Shown one piece after another: positions 38,220 through 50,994 of a stretch of 64,000 nucleotides of DNA. Location: NCBI RefSeq assembly GCF_030463565.1, contig NC_134643.1:77435721-77499720 (forward strand), read 5' to 3'. The notes beneath the pieces were generated by a model that had not been told where the DNA came from, did not search any database, and saw only the letters and a program-made list of their open reading frames with translations. A program made the position numbers and the translations under genes. This DNA comes from Pelecanus crispus (Eukaryota; Chordata; Aves; Pelecaniformes; Pelecanidae). The stretch's first letter is position 1. Each line of letters opens with the position of its first letter.

Positions 38220-38500
38220 GGATTAAGGTAGCCATTGTTTCAGAATGATGTGTGTTGTATCTTAATGAGCAGTTTAATCATTTTACTTAGCAGGAGATGG
38301 CCAATAAAGTGTTAAGAAGCCAAATTTGGCACTTGGATTCCTTTAATATTAAGATGCAAAAGTCTGATTTGTTCTGCCTGTAAATTTGCTGTATCTCAGC
38401 ATGCAAATAGTCCTGAATAATTTAGGCTTTCTTTAAGAAAGCCTGCGATATACCCAGAAAAGATTAATATTCAACAGACGTCCATCATCTAAGTAAACAC
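38220..38500. promoter_or_regulatory. AT-rich block resembling a conserved non-coding element
   Basis: A complex, low-CpG, AT-rich stretch without simple repeats. It holds an octamer motif ATGCAAAT (38401-38408) and several TAAT-type homeodomain cores (taatga, ttaatat, gattaatatt). It also holds a palindrome at 38424-38444 with perfect 10-base arms (aggctttctt / aagaaagcct) around one central base. This texture is typical of vertebrate conserved regulatory elements, but conservation cannot be tested here. It lies between two convergent genes. Confidence 0.35.
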
Positions 38501-41500
38501 TTTTTTTTTCTAAAATTGTATTGAGTTCTCATAAATTTCCTTAATGGGACAGAAACCATCCTGGCTCTTGTTCATGAGGTGTGTCTCTCTGCCTCGGTTT
38601 ATTCATTTGGCAGGAAATCTTCTCCTGCATAAGGCTTAAAAATGTTTGACCCCTTGAAAGGACATGAGGGGATGTTCTTCAAACACTTACCCAGCACCAA
38701 AAGAAAATAAAAAAGAGGATGGCAGGAGAAAAGCCAGGGTCACAGGTCATGTTTGAATTCGTAGGAAGAGGACATGGCCATGGCACGTGGTCATCCCTCG
38801 ATGGATATGGCTTTGCTCATACACTCATTTGCTTTGGTGGGCAGGGGCGGTGTGAGGACCAATGGTCACTGCAGCAATCCCAGGCTGTATGTCACACATA
38901 CTTGTAATTTTTCTACACATTGTAATGCAGCAGTCAGGTACCAGGACTCCCACATTTCCATTTTGACAGTGAAATGTAAGAAAGAGAACTGAAATGTGCT
39001 GTGATGTAGGCTCAGGTATCAACAACAAAAAGCTTTCCCTCTGACGCACCTACATCTTACATACCTATAAGAACAATGATGTGAGATGGTGTCAGGAAAG
39101 GTGTATGATTCACCCATAATGAAGTGGGTAAAAAAAAAAAAAGAGACTAGACTGGGATTATAAAATAAGCGTCAGCTTTGAAATTGGTACTCAAAACCCA
39201 AGAATTTCTGTTTGGAAACAACCAGAGCAAAGTAAGAATGGGCCTCGGTTATGAATTTTGGCAGAAGTTCAAGTTCATCCAAAGTCTGAGGCAGTCTGTA
39301 CCAGGTAGCTCCACCCCCGGGCAGGTGAGAACCATCTTTGTGTTTTGAACCCAGAGCTCAACTTTCTGTGGGTCCAGGTGCGTTTGGGTATCAGCCTTTG
39401 GCTCGCACACCTTTTGGGTTCGCAGCAGGCCTGGCAAAGGATGAATTTCGGAGTATGAAGTCATGGTGGTAGATATCAAGTCACAGCAGGGGAGAATTAC
39501 TCTCTAAAAACTATTATTCTAAAACTAAATGCCCAAGACATTGATCATTACAGAGGGTAACTGTAAGGGCTGGAGGGAGTGAATCACTTATTAGCAATCA
39601 TATAGCCACATAGGGAAATGCCCCACAAGTGGTTCTGCTGTAAATTATGCTGCTCAGCACTTTTGGGAGAAGAAGCCAAGTTTCCTTAACTATGGGCTGA
39701 CCCTTGGAGTGTCTGCAGCCTCAGCTGCAGGCAGTTGGGTTTCCTGGGATGGTGCTTGTGGACATGATGCCTTTTGAAGAATCAGAAATTTCCACGTAAA
39801 AGCAATGGTTAAACCCCCTGCCTCGTCCTACCAGTCCTTGGTAACTCAAGACATTTCTTGTCCAGGGCGAGACTCTCTAGATACAGCTGGTCAAAAATCC
39901 TTCCTGCCAGAAGTGCTGCTGGGGAGTGGAGCAGTGTCTCCTGGTCTGGGTGGGAGGGGGCAGCCCGGCAGCACGTTGAGCTGGGTGGGAATTAGGAAGG
40001 ACTTGAAATGAGGGGTGGTGTGTTAAGGCCTCTCCCAAGGTCAGAGGGAGTCTGCAAAGTGCAAAATGAGTGTCAGCCTGTATTTGGAGAATGCTTGCTC
40101 TTGTTTGGGCATAAGACTGGTTGTGAGAAAAGAGAATTCAGACCAAAGTGGTGCTGAGGGTTTTGTTTTCTCTCCCTTAGCCAGCAAGTGTGAACATTGA
40201 TGTTTCCACAGCTGTGGGCAGGTAGCATGGGGCAGCAAGCTGCTGCTGATGCTCATGCTTCCATATGCTCTGTCACCACTGGAAATACTGCCTCCGTGTT
40301 GTTTCCAAATAACCAACATCAGAGGGTAATTTGAGCACCTTATTATGACTAGAGGAAAATGCCTACATAAAAACCATGCTTCACAGAAATGCTTCATCAG
40401 AGCCATGTTGCTCTCATTGGTCCACCCCCTCCAAGACATTGAGGCACCTCATTCCCACCAACCCTGATGCCTGCCAGGAGCCCTGGCACTTCTGGAGATG
40501 CAGGTCCTGCTCCCAGCTCTGGGACATGCAGGGCTGGCAGCACCCCAGCTCCCCTCAGGCCCATGGGGGCTGACACACCTGGACAGCCCCTGGGAAAGGT
40601 GATGTCCATGAGCACACACTCCTCCACCTATCTTGGCTCCATTCAACCATGGGATAAAACAAACACAGGTGTTTTCCCAAGCCGTGTCCCTCAGCTTGAC
40701 ATGCCCATATGATACAAACCTGCCTAAAGCACTTGAGTGTTTGTGGGTCCTGAGCACTGCTCTTCTTCTTGGCTATGGGTATGAGGCAATGGGTGAGAAA
40801 CTCTTCATGAGCCACCATCAATGGACCTTTAAAGAAAGAAGAGTCCCTGGGAGATTTTTGGTATTTCATTGAAATGCTGTGCCTGATGGGAAGGATGTAA
40901 ACACTGCCATAAAAGAGATCCCAATGTCTAGTCCTTTCATTTCAAATTGCAAAGTCAGTGAGACTATTTATTTCAATAAATAGTCATGGAGGTATCTTCA
41001 ATCAAGTGACAGCTTGTTCCCATACTGTAATTAAATCTGAAGCTCAATTACTACTGTATAAGTCAATGGTATGGACAGGATTATTACAGGAAAATCCCCG
41101 GGGATGCCAAGACTCGTACAGAGAGGTGGAAGGGAGAGTTCAACATGGGCTTCTATTGCTGTGCTGTAAAGCCCAGCGCAGCCTGGGCCAGGTCCTGCTG
41201 CTGGGCTGCGCTGGTCCTGCTGGTCCCGGGCTGCACCCCTTGAGGTGTGTGCCTCAAGCATCAGTCATGCAATTGCCAAAAAATCATGTCTCCTCATTGC
41301 AAAGGGAGGTGCAAAGATGTGTGCAGGTGGGTGTTAGCCCTGAGAAAATCCCTGCAAGCTGGACATCAGCTTCTGGGGCTGGAGCAGGCGCTGCTCCCCG
41401 CTACATCCCTGGTGCAACTGCACCTGGCTGCCCTTGGCAGTGCTGAAGTGTGGCTGGGCGATGCCAGGCTGCTGTAGCTGTGGGTGGAAACTCCAGCACA

Positions 41501-44127
41501 AACGTGCATTTGCATGCGATTAGCTTGTTAGCCTGACGGGTTGCTGAGCACCTCTTCTCCCCCTGCCGTGGGAGGACCGCTTCTCCAGCTGCGGCAGAAG
41601 CGCACAGCCACGCCAGGCTGTGCTGGAGGGGTGGAGGGAGGCGAATCCCCGGCACCGCCAGGGCTGAGGGCCTCCCAGGGTGAAGGATCACCCCTCCCCA
41701 TCGCTCCTTGAGGACAGAGCTGGACACGTCTGCTGGTGTCCGGCTTGCAGCTGTTTTCCCTCGGCTCATCTCTCGTTACTGCCCGAGAGCTTCACTTCAT
41801 CCTTGAGGCTTCCAAGTCCTTCAGCTGCTTCTCCTGTTTGTAATGAAGGAAGAGAAAAGGGACCAAAAGCCTAAACTGTGTATTCCCACTCCAGGGGACA
41901 AACAAGAAGAGTATCATCACATTTATTTGGCTTGCATTTCATGAAATAATTAAAAAAATATCTTAAGTTTTGGAGAACCTGGGTGGTAATCCTAAACATG
42001 GCGGTTCAGATGACACGCCGCTGGGACGGTGCAGTGACTGTAACTGGCTCGAAGCCTCAGTGCAATGTAAGCTCAGGGCACTTTTGACCATGATGCACTT
42101 CTTGTTGGAAGGTAGGGATGGGGTTTTTTTTTCCCCCATTTGAATTTGTTCCTGAAGTTCAAAAGAAAAGAGTGCCTCTAAGCTGCCAACAGATACATCT
42201 AAGATAATGAATATAGTTTTCACCAAAAAAACTGGCACTGTTGGAATAATTTGTTACTGCTCACACACACAAAAAATCCCCGTTATAATGCAATCCAGAA
42301 ATTCCATGATCATTTGCCTTCGTAAAAAAAGAAAGGTATCTTTCCTTTATCCCTCCTTGCCAAGTTTTGTTGTGTTATGAAGAAGTTTCTTGCCCTTGTC
42401 TTTTCTTTCTAGAGGCCCATTTGCGTTCCAGGTGTCGCAGCTTCACGCTTCTATTTCTTTCCAGCTCTGCATGAAGCAACGCCATGATTGCACAGAGCAA
42501 CAGCTTTTTTATGAGCCCTTCACCCTCCTGCCTTGAATTTCCAGCATGGGACACTGCAGCAAGCCTGGTGATAAGGGTTTCAGTGGGAGTCAGGGATTTG
42601 ACCAGCTGCCCATGAGCAGCCAACGTGACCACAAGCTTTACCATGCCACTACCACACCACCACTGGTACTTGGTGGCCAGCAGCACGGCATGCTCCATGC
42701 CCTGCTTTCTCTTTACGCATGCCGGTGGGCACGCAATGATGTCCCCTTGGTGCTGGGCGTACATCCTATGGATGTGGGCTTACGCTCCAAAAGTCGTCTT
42801 TTCTCCGAGCAGAGCAGCAGCAGCAGCGACTGCTGCAGCTTCTCCTTCCTGCGCTCTCAAAGGGCTTTGGTCTCAGCGCTGGGGGATCATGTCCAGGCAC
42901 GAGAAACCAGCCCAGGCCCCATTGTCATCTCTGCACTTCATCCGCCGCCAAGGAAGGTGTGCCAATTAGTGCCAGCTGTGCTGGACTGCTTGTTGCAGGG
43001 CTGAGAAGGGGCCTGGATCCGGCCCCCCTCTCTTGTTTTCTCTGTGCGGAATCTGACTCCTTGAGTCTGCCCATTGATGTTCAGGGATTTCTTAAAAATA
43101 AAACAAAATCAAATCCTTATTCGGACAGCTTGATGTTCAGTGCCCTGTTTTATTTCATATGTTTGAAATATAATAGATTATTATCAAGCTACAGTAATGC
43201 AATAGTAACTCCCCATACTACAAGGGAGCCGAGGAGCCAGAGCAGCGTGGCTTGGAGGATTTGCAGCCCTCTTGCCCCTCTGCCCTCACTGGTCCCACGG
43301 CCAGTCAATGTGAGCAAGCTGCTGTCTGAGTCCAGCACGACTGGTGGGAGAAAATCAAGAGGCATCTCCTAGAAGTAAATGCTGCTGGTTTTCAGATGGT
43401 TGCCAGGGTTGGGGTGCCATCAGCGTAAGCTGTCTGAGATGTCACCAAACAGCAGCTTCACATTTCCCACCACAGGTTAGCTTGTTTAGCCATCATTCCC
43501 AAATGATGGGGACCTTTGCTGGGGTTTAAGCCATCCCACAGGACTGAGCTGGTTAATAGATGCCCATCCTCTCACGACTGGCGTGCTGGTGAGGGGTGTG
43601 TTTGAGCCTGATGTGGGACATCTGTTCCTCTTGTGAGATGTCCCTCTCAGCCTCGAGGTGCATCAGGGTGCGCTTCAGCACCAGGGCACCGTGTACCCTC
43701 CCACGCCACCCTGCCCTGCTGGGGCTGCCGGTGGGTGAGCAGGACTCGGGTGATGCTTTTACAACCTGGGACGGTTTGAGCTGAGGCAGTACAAACTAGT
43801 CCTATTTCTAACAAGAGGTGACTTACCTTCAGGGTCACAGCGCAGGGCTCTGCATCGAGTCAGGTAGAAAAGCTGGAGGTGGAAAGATTTTGCTACAGAG
43901 TGGGGGCAAAGCAAATGATTTTTTTTCTAAAGCCTTTGCTTCATCAAACAAATCGCTTTCCCCAACCTGCCAGTAATTCCCAGGTGCCAGTTAGCTCTTC
44001 TGGATTCATAAACGGCACGTGGAAAACACCTTAGCCAGTCATTTAGCCATAGCGTATTTGCAATTTATAGCTTACTCCCTCAGAGCCCTGCTAAGTCATT
44101 AAGCAGCCTTGCGGTTTGAGCAAAGGT

Positions 44128-44210
44128 TTAGGAGCCAGGAAAATCTGGGATGAGTCATTTGCTCACGCATTGGTGACCTGAGCAAATCAGTTGACCTCCC
44201 TGTGCCTTGG
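44128..44210 (+). repeat. MIR-family SINE relic
   Basis: Plus-strand boxes in order: 'ggagccaggaaaatctggga', 'tgagtcatttgctcacg', 'ttggtgacctgagcaaatcag' and 'ttgacctccctgtgcctt'. The last two match the diagnostic MIR segment (tgtgaccttgggcaagtcac, ttaacctctctgtgcctcag), with a few substitutions. The 3' half is missing or unrecognisable. Confidence 0.65.
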
Positions 44211-47200
44211 GCCGGCTGGCTTTGAGACCGGCCACGAGGAGCTGGCTCCCCTGCAGATGTCGGGGGCTTGCCGGGCTCTGGCCAAGAGCAAGCCCTGGCC
44301 CCAGCAGCGATGTGCAATGCACGATCTCGGTGACCCGGAGCCGGGACCCCACAGAGCTGCAACCGGTCAGGCTCCCTTGGTGGGGGTGCCAGCCCCAAGC
44401 CCTTTGAAAGCCAGGGAAAGACTTTCAGAGATTTCAGGGCGCTTCAGATCAGGACTTGCTCGCTTCCCTCCAGTGTCTGTCTGGCTTTTGAATGGCTTGT
44501 ATAATAAGTTATAAATGACAATTAAAACATAAAATGAAGAGGGGACCAGATGGCTCCAGGCAACATTTAAAAATACCAAGACTATTTCTAAATGCAGATC
44601 ACCAGATCCAACACAGCCCTGGGCAGACTTAGCTGAAGGTTATTTGCTGGCCTGGATGAAAGGACGTGTGTGGTCTCAATCAGTTCTCAGAAGATGCTGT
44701 TAAAATGACATTTGCTGACAAAGGCAGGAGGGAGGACTTGGGCAGTCCTGAGGACCAAGGCATTTGCTCTTCTCTTTTAAGGAGGTTGCCAAAGGCTGTT
44801 GGGTGAGCAGTGACAAAGGCAGGTTAGACCGATGTCCCTGTTTCACCTTAAGGAAGGTGAAGTCTGTGCTGGAGGTCGGATCAGCGGAGAAGAACTGTGT
44901 GGTGTCCTGACTTCCCAGCCATCTTCTAAGGATGTGGCTGCTCGCACTGTGGGTATTATTGCTGTGGGTACCAACCACCAGCAGCGACAGTGACAGTTCC
45001 CTTCCCTGCCATCTTAGCTGACGTAACTTCTGTCTCCAAAAATTTGTCCAGACTAGAAAAATTACAGGAACCTCATAAGATAATCCACCACTTGACTGGG
45101 GAAACCGTGGCTGTGAAGCTCTGGCTGAGGGAAGGCCATTGGAAAGGGAGCTCTCACAAATAAAACTAGGCAAAATGAATGGTATTTTCAGAAAAAAGAA
45201 AGAGGTGATCTGGCATCATAATACCTGCCTAGATTCACTGTCAGTGCAGCTGAGCCACATTCAGCCCATGAAACAACTTTAGGCACGTCCTCCTTGCCTT
45301 AGAGGTGATGGGCCTGGTGGGGAGGTGGGCATGGGTCTGCCTCCACAGGCTCAGCAGCCAAACGCCCCAGGCACCATGCAAGGCCAGTGACTTGCTGTTA
45401 CGATGCCCGTGCTGCAGAATAAGCTTCGCACCCAGAGATTGCATCAGACTAGATTCCCCTCTCCTGGAGAGATGGGGACCAGCGTGGCCCATGGGGAACC
45501 AGGTTCGTTTGACCTGGACGTAGCACTTGGGCTGAAGTTTGAGCCAGACAAGAACCAGCTAGCAGATACACCCCGTGTCTTACTCACATGAAGACTTCCA
45601 AGCCAGGTTAGCTACCTTTTCCAGCTCTGTGCCACAGCTTACAGAGAAGTAGATGGATAAAACTCTGTGGCCTGCACTATGCAAAATATTCGAGTAGATG
45701 ATCACAATGGCCACTTTGATCTTTCTAATTAATAGTTCTATTTTGCCATGTTAAAAATAAGCTTGATTATCACTTGCTTTTGCTTTTCTTTTTCCTCTCT
45801 TGTACATGCCTTCACCTCCCGCTTTCAGCCGAGCCCGGAAGCAGAAGTATCACGTTACTATGAGAGAAACTAGTTTTGTGGTATTTCCATCCCATCCAGA
45901 GCCAGGAAACACAGGCAATTTTGCAAGACAGCTTGTACTCAGTAAATTTCCAGCTCAGTTTAGATTTCTGTTTTTATTTAGATTTGTGCTAACCATGTAA
46001 GAAAGCACTCATCCCAAGTGAGGTGCTGTGGACAAACTTTAAAAAAACCCAGATTTCATAGACCAAGGAGCCTGAGCAACAGGCTTTTCACTGGACTGGT
46101 AGCTTCTGGCTAAGTCCTGCCTTCTGAAAAGACACCCAAGATTGACAAAGACATGGGCAGTCAACTTCTGATAACACTAACTCTTCACAATAACTCGACA
46201 GTAAACTTTTAGCAATTCCCACCAGAAAAACCACCTTTTCTGACAACATTTTTCTGTACCCTTGAGACCCTCCCTTGAACTTTCCTTCCTTCCCTTTCTT
46301 TTTCTGCATGATAAATTGTATCTGCAACACATCGCATTTACAACTCTCACAGTCTTTGGCTAGGTGCATGATACCCCCATTAGCATCTTCCCACATCCCA
46401 GCTGAGCAACCAGGGACCTGGGCAGATGTTTACGCTTGCACGAGAAGAGCACAATGGCTCCAGGGACCGAACTCTCCTCTCTTGAATCCTCTTCTCCTTC
46501 AGCAGCAAAGTCCTGCCACAGGCAGAAAAATCTACATTTCCCATGGGATGGCAGTGCTCACAACACCAGCTGCTCTGCTTGTTTAGGTCTGCAGCCAACC
46601 CGCCCTTACTTCTGCATGCCAGTGTTCCCAAATACCCTCAGATTGAGTTGCGTGTGCGCAAACCACACATGCTCATACATAACACATACACCCTCAACTC
46701 TTAAAACAGAAACCTGAAGGGTTGGGAGGGTTTTTTTGGAGGCACCAAGAATTCTGCTGTCTTTATCAAATTAGGGTAAAAACTTTCATGCCAGATAAAG
46801 CCACCATTACAGCTCCCTGGTGGGCTACAAATGGGCCTGAACCAACCTCAAAGCCAGCAAAAGTTGACTAGAAAAAAAAAATGCAAACTCTGAGCCAACT
46901 GCCATCGCCCAAGACCAACTCAAGACTGAAAATGGGGTTTTTTTGGAACCTTGTTTCAAAGTTGCCCTGTGCTCTGCTGAACACAGCTGCAGGTCTCTGC
47001 AACAGTTAACACCATTCCTGGGTGTTTCATGCCGTAATGCTGTCGGGGCAGGGAAGAAGGAGCAAGTGAATATACCCTTATGTCTTTGGTAAGAGAGCAA
47101 ATGCTCCTAGGAGAGGATTGCGAAATTCAGGTTGACATGTCACAGTTGAAGGCCATTACACAAAATTGTGACGACGTGCCAGAGTCCATGGCTTATGTGG

Positions 47201-49419
47201 CAGCTCGGTGTTACTGGGAAAAAAAACCTATAGAGCACATTGCAGACTTTGGGGACCAGAAGGGAGTATTTTGTAAAGGGATTTGGAACTTTTGGGATGT
47301 AACTGGATCCCCACACTGCTCTTGCGATCTGGATGAAATTGCAGGGTTCTGAATGTGGGGGTGATGGGGCCCACGTAAAGCAATGCCTCGGTTGACCCCA
47401 CAGCCTTGCACACGGGTGTGAGTGTTGCCTTGGCAAAGGCCACGCGGCTGCTCCCCGCCGCCAGCCGCAGCCCTGCTCCCCACTTCCCAAGGCAGCGGCA
47501 CAGCTGCGACGGTGCCCTCCACCACCACAAGCCACTGCAGGGCTGGGGCTTCAGCCTGGCTAAGGCAATGGATCTCAGCTGGCTCCCACCACTGGGGCAC
47601 GGTTTTCTTCCAGTGGGTTAGGTTAAAATTTGGAACAGAAGCCGTTCATTTCTTCCTATCAACTTTGCCATCTCCACAGTTTGTTTAACAGGCTTATAGA
47701 TGGGTTCAAACTCCAGCCAAGGGGTTGGAGATTGTGCAATAATTTACCACAAGAAGGGCTGCTAAAAAACCTGCTCGTACCAAGTCAGATACTGAATGCG
47801 TTAGTTGACAACATGATCTACGATGTTTAAACAGAGTTATTAAAGTCATTAAGGACAAGACACTGCCAGTTCAACCATGCTCCTACAGATTTAGCTTATT
47901 GGTTTGGCTTCTCAGGTAATGCCCCGTGGTTTTGGACGTGCCCAGGTCTCACCTTACCTGAGCAGCAATGGATGAAGGCAGAGACACAGTGAAAGGTGGG
48001 GTCATCGAGTAAGAAACCTACTGTTCCAAAAAAGAAAAAAGGTAACTGTTGGCTGTTTGCAGCAGGAGAAACACGTTGAAATAGCAAAGTTATAAAGGCT
48101 ATTTGTCTTGTGCCTTGCAGCTTCCTGCTTCGGGCTAAAAAAGTACAGCATATAAATAGAGCAGGCAAGTGTGAACCAATGATAGCAATACATTACTCCA
48201 CATTTAAAATCCCTGGGGCTCGAGTTTCTTTTGAGTCATTTGGGATGCTTTTGTGCAAATACGGACGTTCAGTACGGGCTCCTGCAAACAGGAGTCATGC
48301 TGCTGGTTGCTCCTGTGGGCATCCCGGGACAGCAGAGAGGTTAGCAGCCTTAAATCTCAGTTTTCTCCACTTAAAAATAAATTCGGCAGCCCTCCCCGGA
48401 AAGCAAGCATGCTCTTTCCAAAGAAAACATCCTCGCCTGCAGATGCTTCTGTCGCACCAGCAGCGACGGTGGAAACGGAGGAGCCGAATTTGCTCATAGA
48501 CCACACCGGCGTGAGCTCACTGACATCTGCGTGGCTAATGCTGAGGGAGACGTTTGCTCCCTGAAACACCTTTTGAATTATTTGGGGAAATCATATAAAA
48601 AAAATACAAGCCTTGGCGCTAGGTTCTCAGTTCTGCGTGTGAAACTGCTCCCATTTGGGCTTGGGAGCTTAGTTCTGGTTTGGGGCTTTTTTTTCTAAGT
48701 ATGACTGTAATCTTAGGTTGAAAGTTTACTGTATGAAAACCCATTTTTTCTTAGGACATACTTTTTGCAGAACGATCTAAGAAACCTAGTAGCAAACAAG
48801 GCCCTTTCTATTTAACTTTAAAGTCATACCACAGAATATAAAAGAAAGTTAATTCTACTCAGAAAGTCAGCAGGTTGGTATAACAAGTGCACAGAAACAA
48901 CAGCATGCTCTATTTAATAGGATTTTTTCTTATTAATTAATTAGCAGGCTTTTTCTCATTAAGAAGAGGCCTCATTCTTTTCCTCATAAATATTGACTTT
49001 CTGTAATAAACACAGCTGGGGGGAAAAAAAAAAAAGCACTTATATGTCATAGTTCTCCTGTCACAGGTTTGTAGGGCGCTTCCTTTTTTCACAAGACCAC
49101 AGATTTCCTCGGCTTGAGTTGTCTCAGTTGAGAGAGACAGTGGTTGTCAGCTGTTTGTCTTCCTCAATCCTTCCACCTAGAAGAGAGGGGAAAAACCCCG
49201 GTCTCTCTCTCAACATGCTACTTGAAGGAGCTACATGAGGGGGGCAGAAAAAAAAAAAAAGAAATAGTGCCAAAAAACTCACACCCGCAGAAGGCACCCA
49301 CCCTAGTAAGAGAAGTCACATCAAGGCTTTAACCTCTGCATCCGTATTATTTGAGGGCTGGATTCCCAAAATTAAGGTCTTAGCTTGGCACCGGGAATGC
49401 ATGATGGACAGCGTGAGGC

Positions 49420-49640
49420 TCCTGAGCGCCACCAGCAATTCTGTCTTGAAAGGCTGCTGGCTGGCAAAGGCACAGATCCCCTACGCGAGCGTGCACAGCA
49501 GTGTGCGCATCACATGCGCCCCGCTGCTGGCGAGCACGGCCGGCTGACGGCCCTGGCAGGGCTGCCCTGCTGCTCCCCTGAGGGACACGAGGATGGGATG
49601 TCACCTCGCTCCCGCTGACTGCAATACCTGACGCTCGGGA
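49420..49640. other. Small CpG-rich patch downstream of ITPR2
   Basis: Many CpG sites within about 200 bases (for example tacgcgagcgtgcac, catgcgccccgctgctggcgagcacggccgg across 49480-49545) in a CpG-poor neighbourhood. It lies about 0.5 kb beyond the proposed ITPR2 poly(A) site. No exon or promoter architecture can be assigned. Confidence 0.4.
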
Positions 49641-50172
49641 TGCTCAAAGCCTCGCGGTGAGTTGCCAACTCCTCACGTCAGACCCGAGGAGGCAGCGAGA
49701 GCTAACGTGCCTCAGGCACCAGCAGAAAACCCTGAGGCCATTTGGCTTGAGCCTGTTCCTCTCCATCAGTGACATGTCCATGACGATCCCTGCGCCTGCC
49801 CACCTTCAACCGAGGCTGGCCCTAGCCTGCCAGTTACGGACTAAACAAAAAGCGCTTGAGCAAATTATACACCTAGCTGCCACCCAACCTTCAGGAAAGG
49901 TGGCAATCCAACCCATCCTCCTCAACGGAACAATTTGTGTCTGAAAGAAAATAAATCCTCGCTTTCATTGCTGGATTTGGCCTCCGTCCATTCAGGACCG
50001 TCCTGATGCCATCTGCTTTGCCACTTAGAAGAAATGGATGCACACCCACAGCGTGGTCTCCCATGCAAGATGACCAGCCTGGGTTTCCCAGCAGTCTTCA
50101 ATTCAGCAACACACATTTCCCTGCACACTAGCACCAAGAATAAGTGAGACAGATGTATATAAAATGACACAC

Positions 50173-50178
50173 TTTATT
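50173..50178 (-). promoter_or_regulatory. ITPR2: Candidate ITPR2 distal polyadenylation signal
   Basis: TTTATT on the plus strand reads AATAAA on the minus strand, in the context cttttAATAAAgtgtgtc. It is followed by T/G-rich sequence (gtgtgtc, ctgtctc, tggtgctagtgtg), as expected of a downstream element. Cleavage would fall near 50150-50160. AT-rich, unique 3' UTR-like sequence begins immediately on the upstream side and changes character beyond it. Confidence 0.65.
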
Positions 50179-50972
50179 AAAAGTTACATTCAGCAGCAAT
50201 GGACATATTTACTTAAGTAATTTTAACTGTCAAGGAGCTTATAATTATAAATCCCTCTAAGGCATTAAAAGCTCTTAGATGTTTTAACTTCTTTGCAATC
50301 ATTTCATATAAATAGGTAAGGTAAATGACGCTTGCCTAAGAAGAGGATACCCCAGCTGCATTAAACAAAGATACACATATAAATATATGTATAAAACAGT
50401 GATTTTTTTGTTATCAACTCACTGATGGGGATATTTCACAATCTTTAAGGCTTGGGCTCCGGCCCTGCAATTATTCATGTAAGAAGTCTCCTGTTTAAGT
50501 TACCACGTGCGAGTGTACAGATTGCTCACACAGATGAGAGCTGCAGGGCAGGGCCTAAGCTTTGGCAGAATCAGCAAAAATGTCAAAATGCTCAGTGAAA
50601 TGTATTTACAATCTGTGCAAGTAGCATCACCTACTGTTATTGATTACAGAGGTCTCTCTCGGAAGCTATCAACAGCAGAAAGGCACCGTGGCAAAGGCTA
50701 ATCAGCATCTGTTAGCTCTTAGTTTTTGATGTTACAGCTCACCCTTCTGAAGAGCAGTATTTGGGCTCTTCAGCCTTGGGGACATCATTTGGGGTGCGAG
50801 ACAGAGAGAGGACCAGCAGCACGCAACTGCAGGCCTGAGCTCAGGGCACAAACACATCGAGCCTCAAGTTTTTCCAGCTCCAACAGCAGAAATCTCCCTT
50901 GATGTGCAGTGGTTCACGTGCTTTTTCTGAGTGTAAACAAGAAAAATGCCAACCACTTCCAGTATTAGCCAA

Positions 50973-50994
50973 CCCCCGCCCCCCCCCCCCCCCC
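50973..50994. repeat. Poly(C) tract (G-rich in ITPR2 RNA)
   Basis: 22 bases of C with one G at 50978, inside the proposed ITPR2 3' UTR. In the transcript it would be a long G run with quadruplex potential. Tract length may be an assembly uncertainty. Confidence 0.9.

Larger units (their letters stand above)
38501..50150. other. Intergenic region between SSPN and ITPR2, right part
   Basis: No gene recognised. Contents seen: a MIR relic at about 44128-44210, an AT-rich stretch at 48890-49015 with TTAATTAATTAG homeodomain-like sites, and a CpG-rich patch at 49420-49640. A 90-codon open frame at 47080-47352 on the plus strand has ordinary-looking composition but no recognised family. Other open frames are in GC-rich DNA and look random. 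Confidence 0.7.

Noticed and set aside
49007-49012. Plus-strand AATAAA considered as an SSPN or lncRNA poly(A) signal
   Set aside because: No transcript can be linked to it and it is nearly 30 kb from SSPN.
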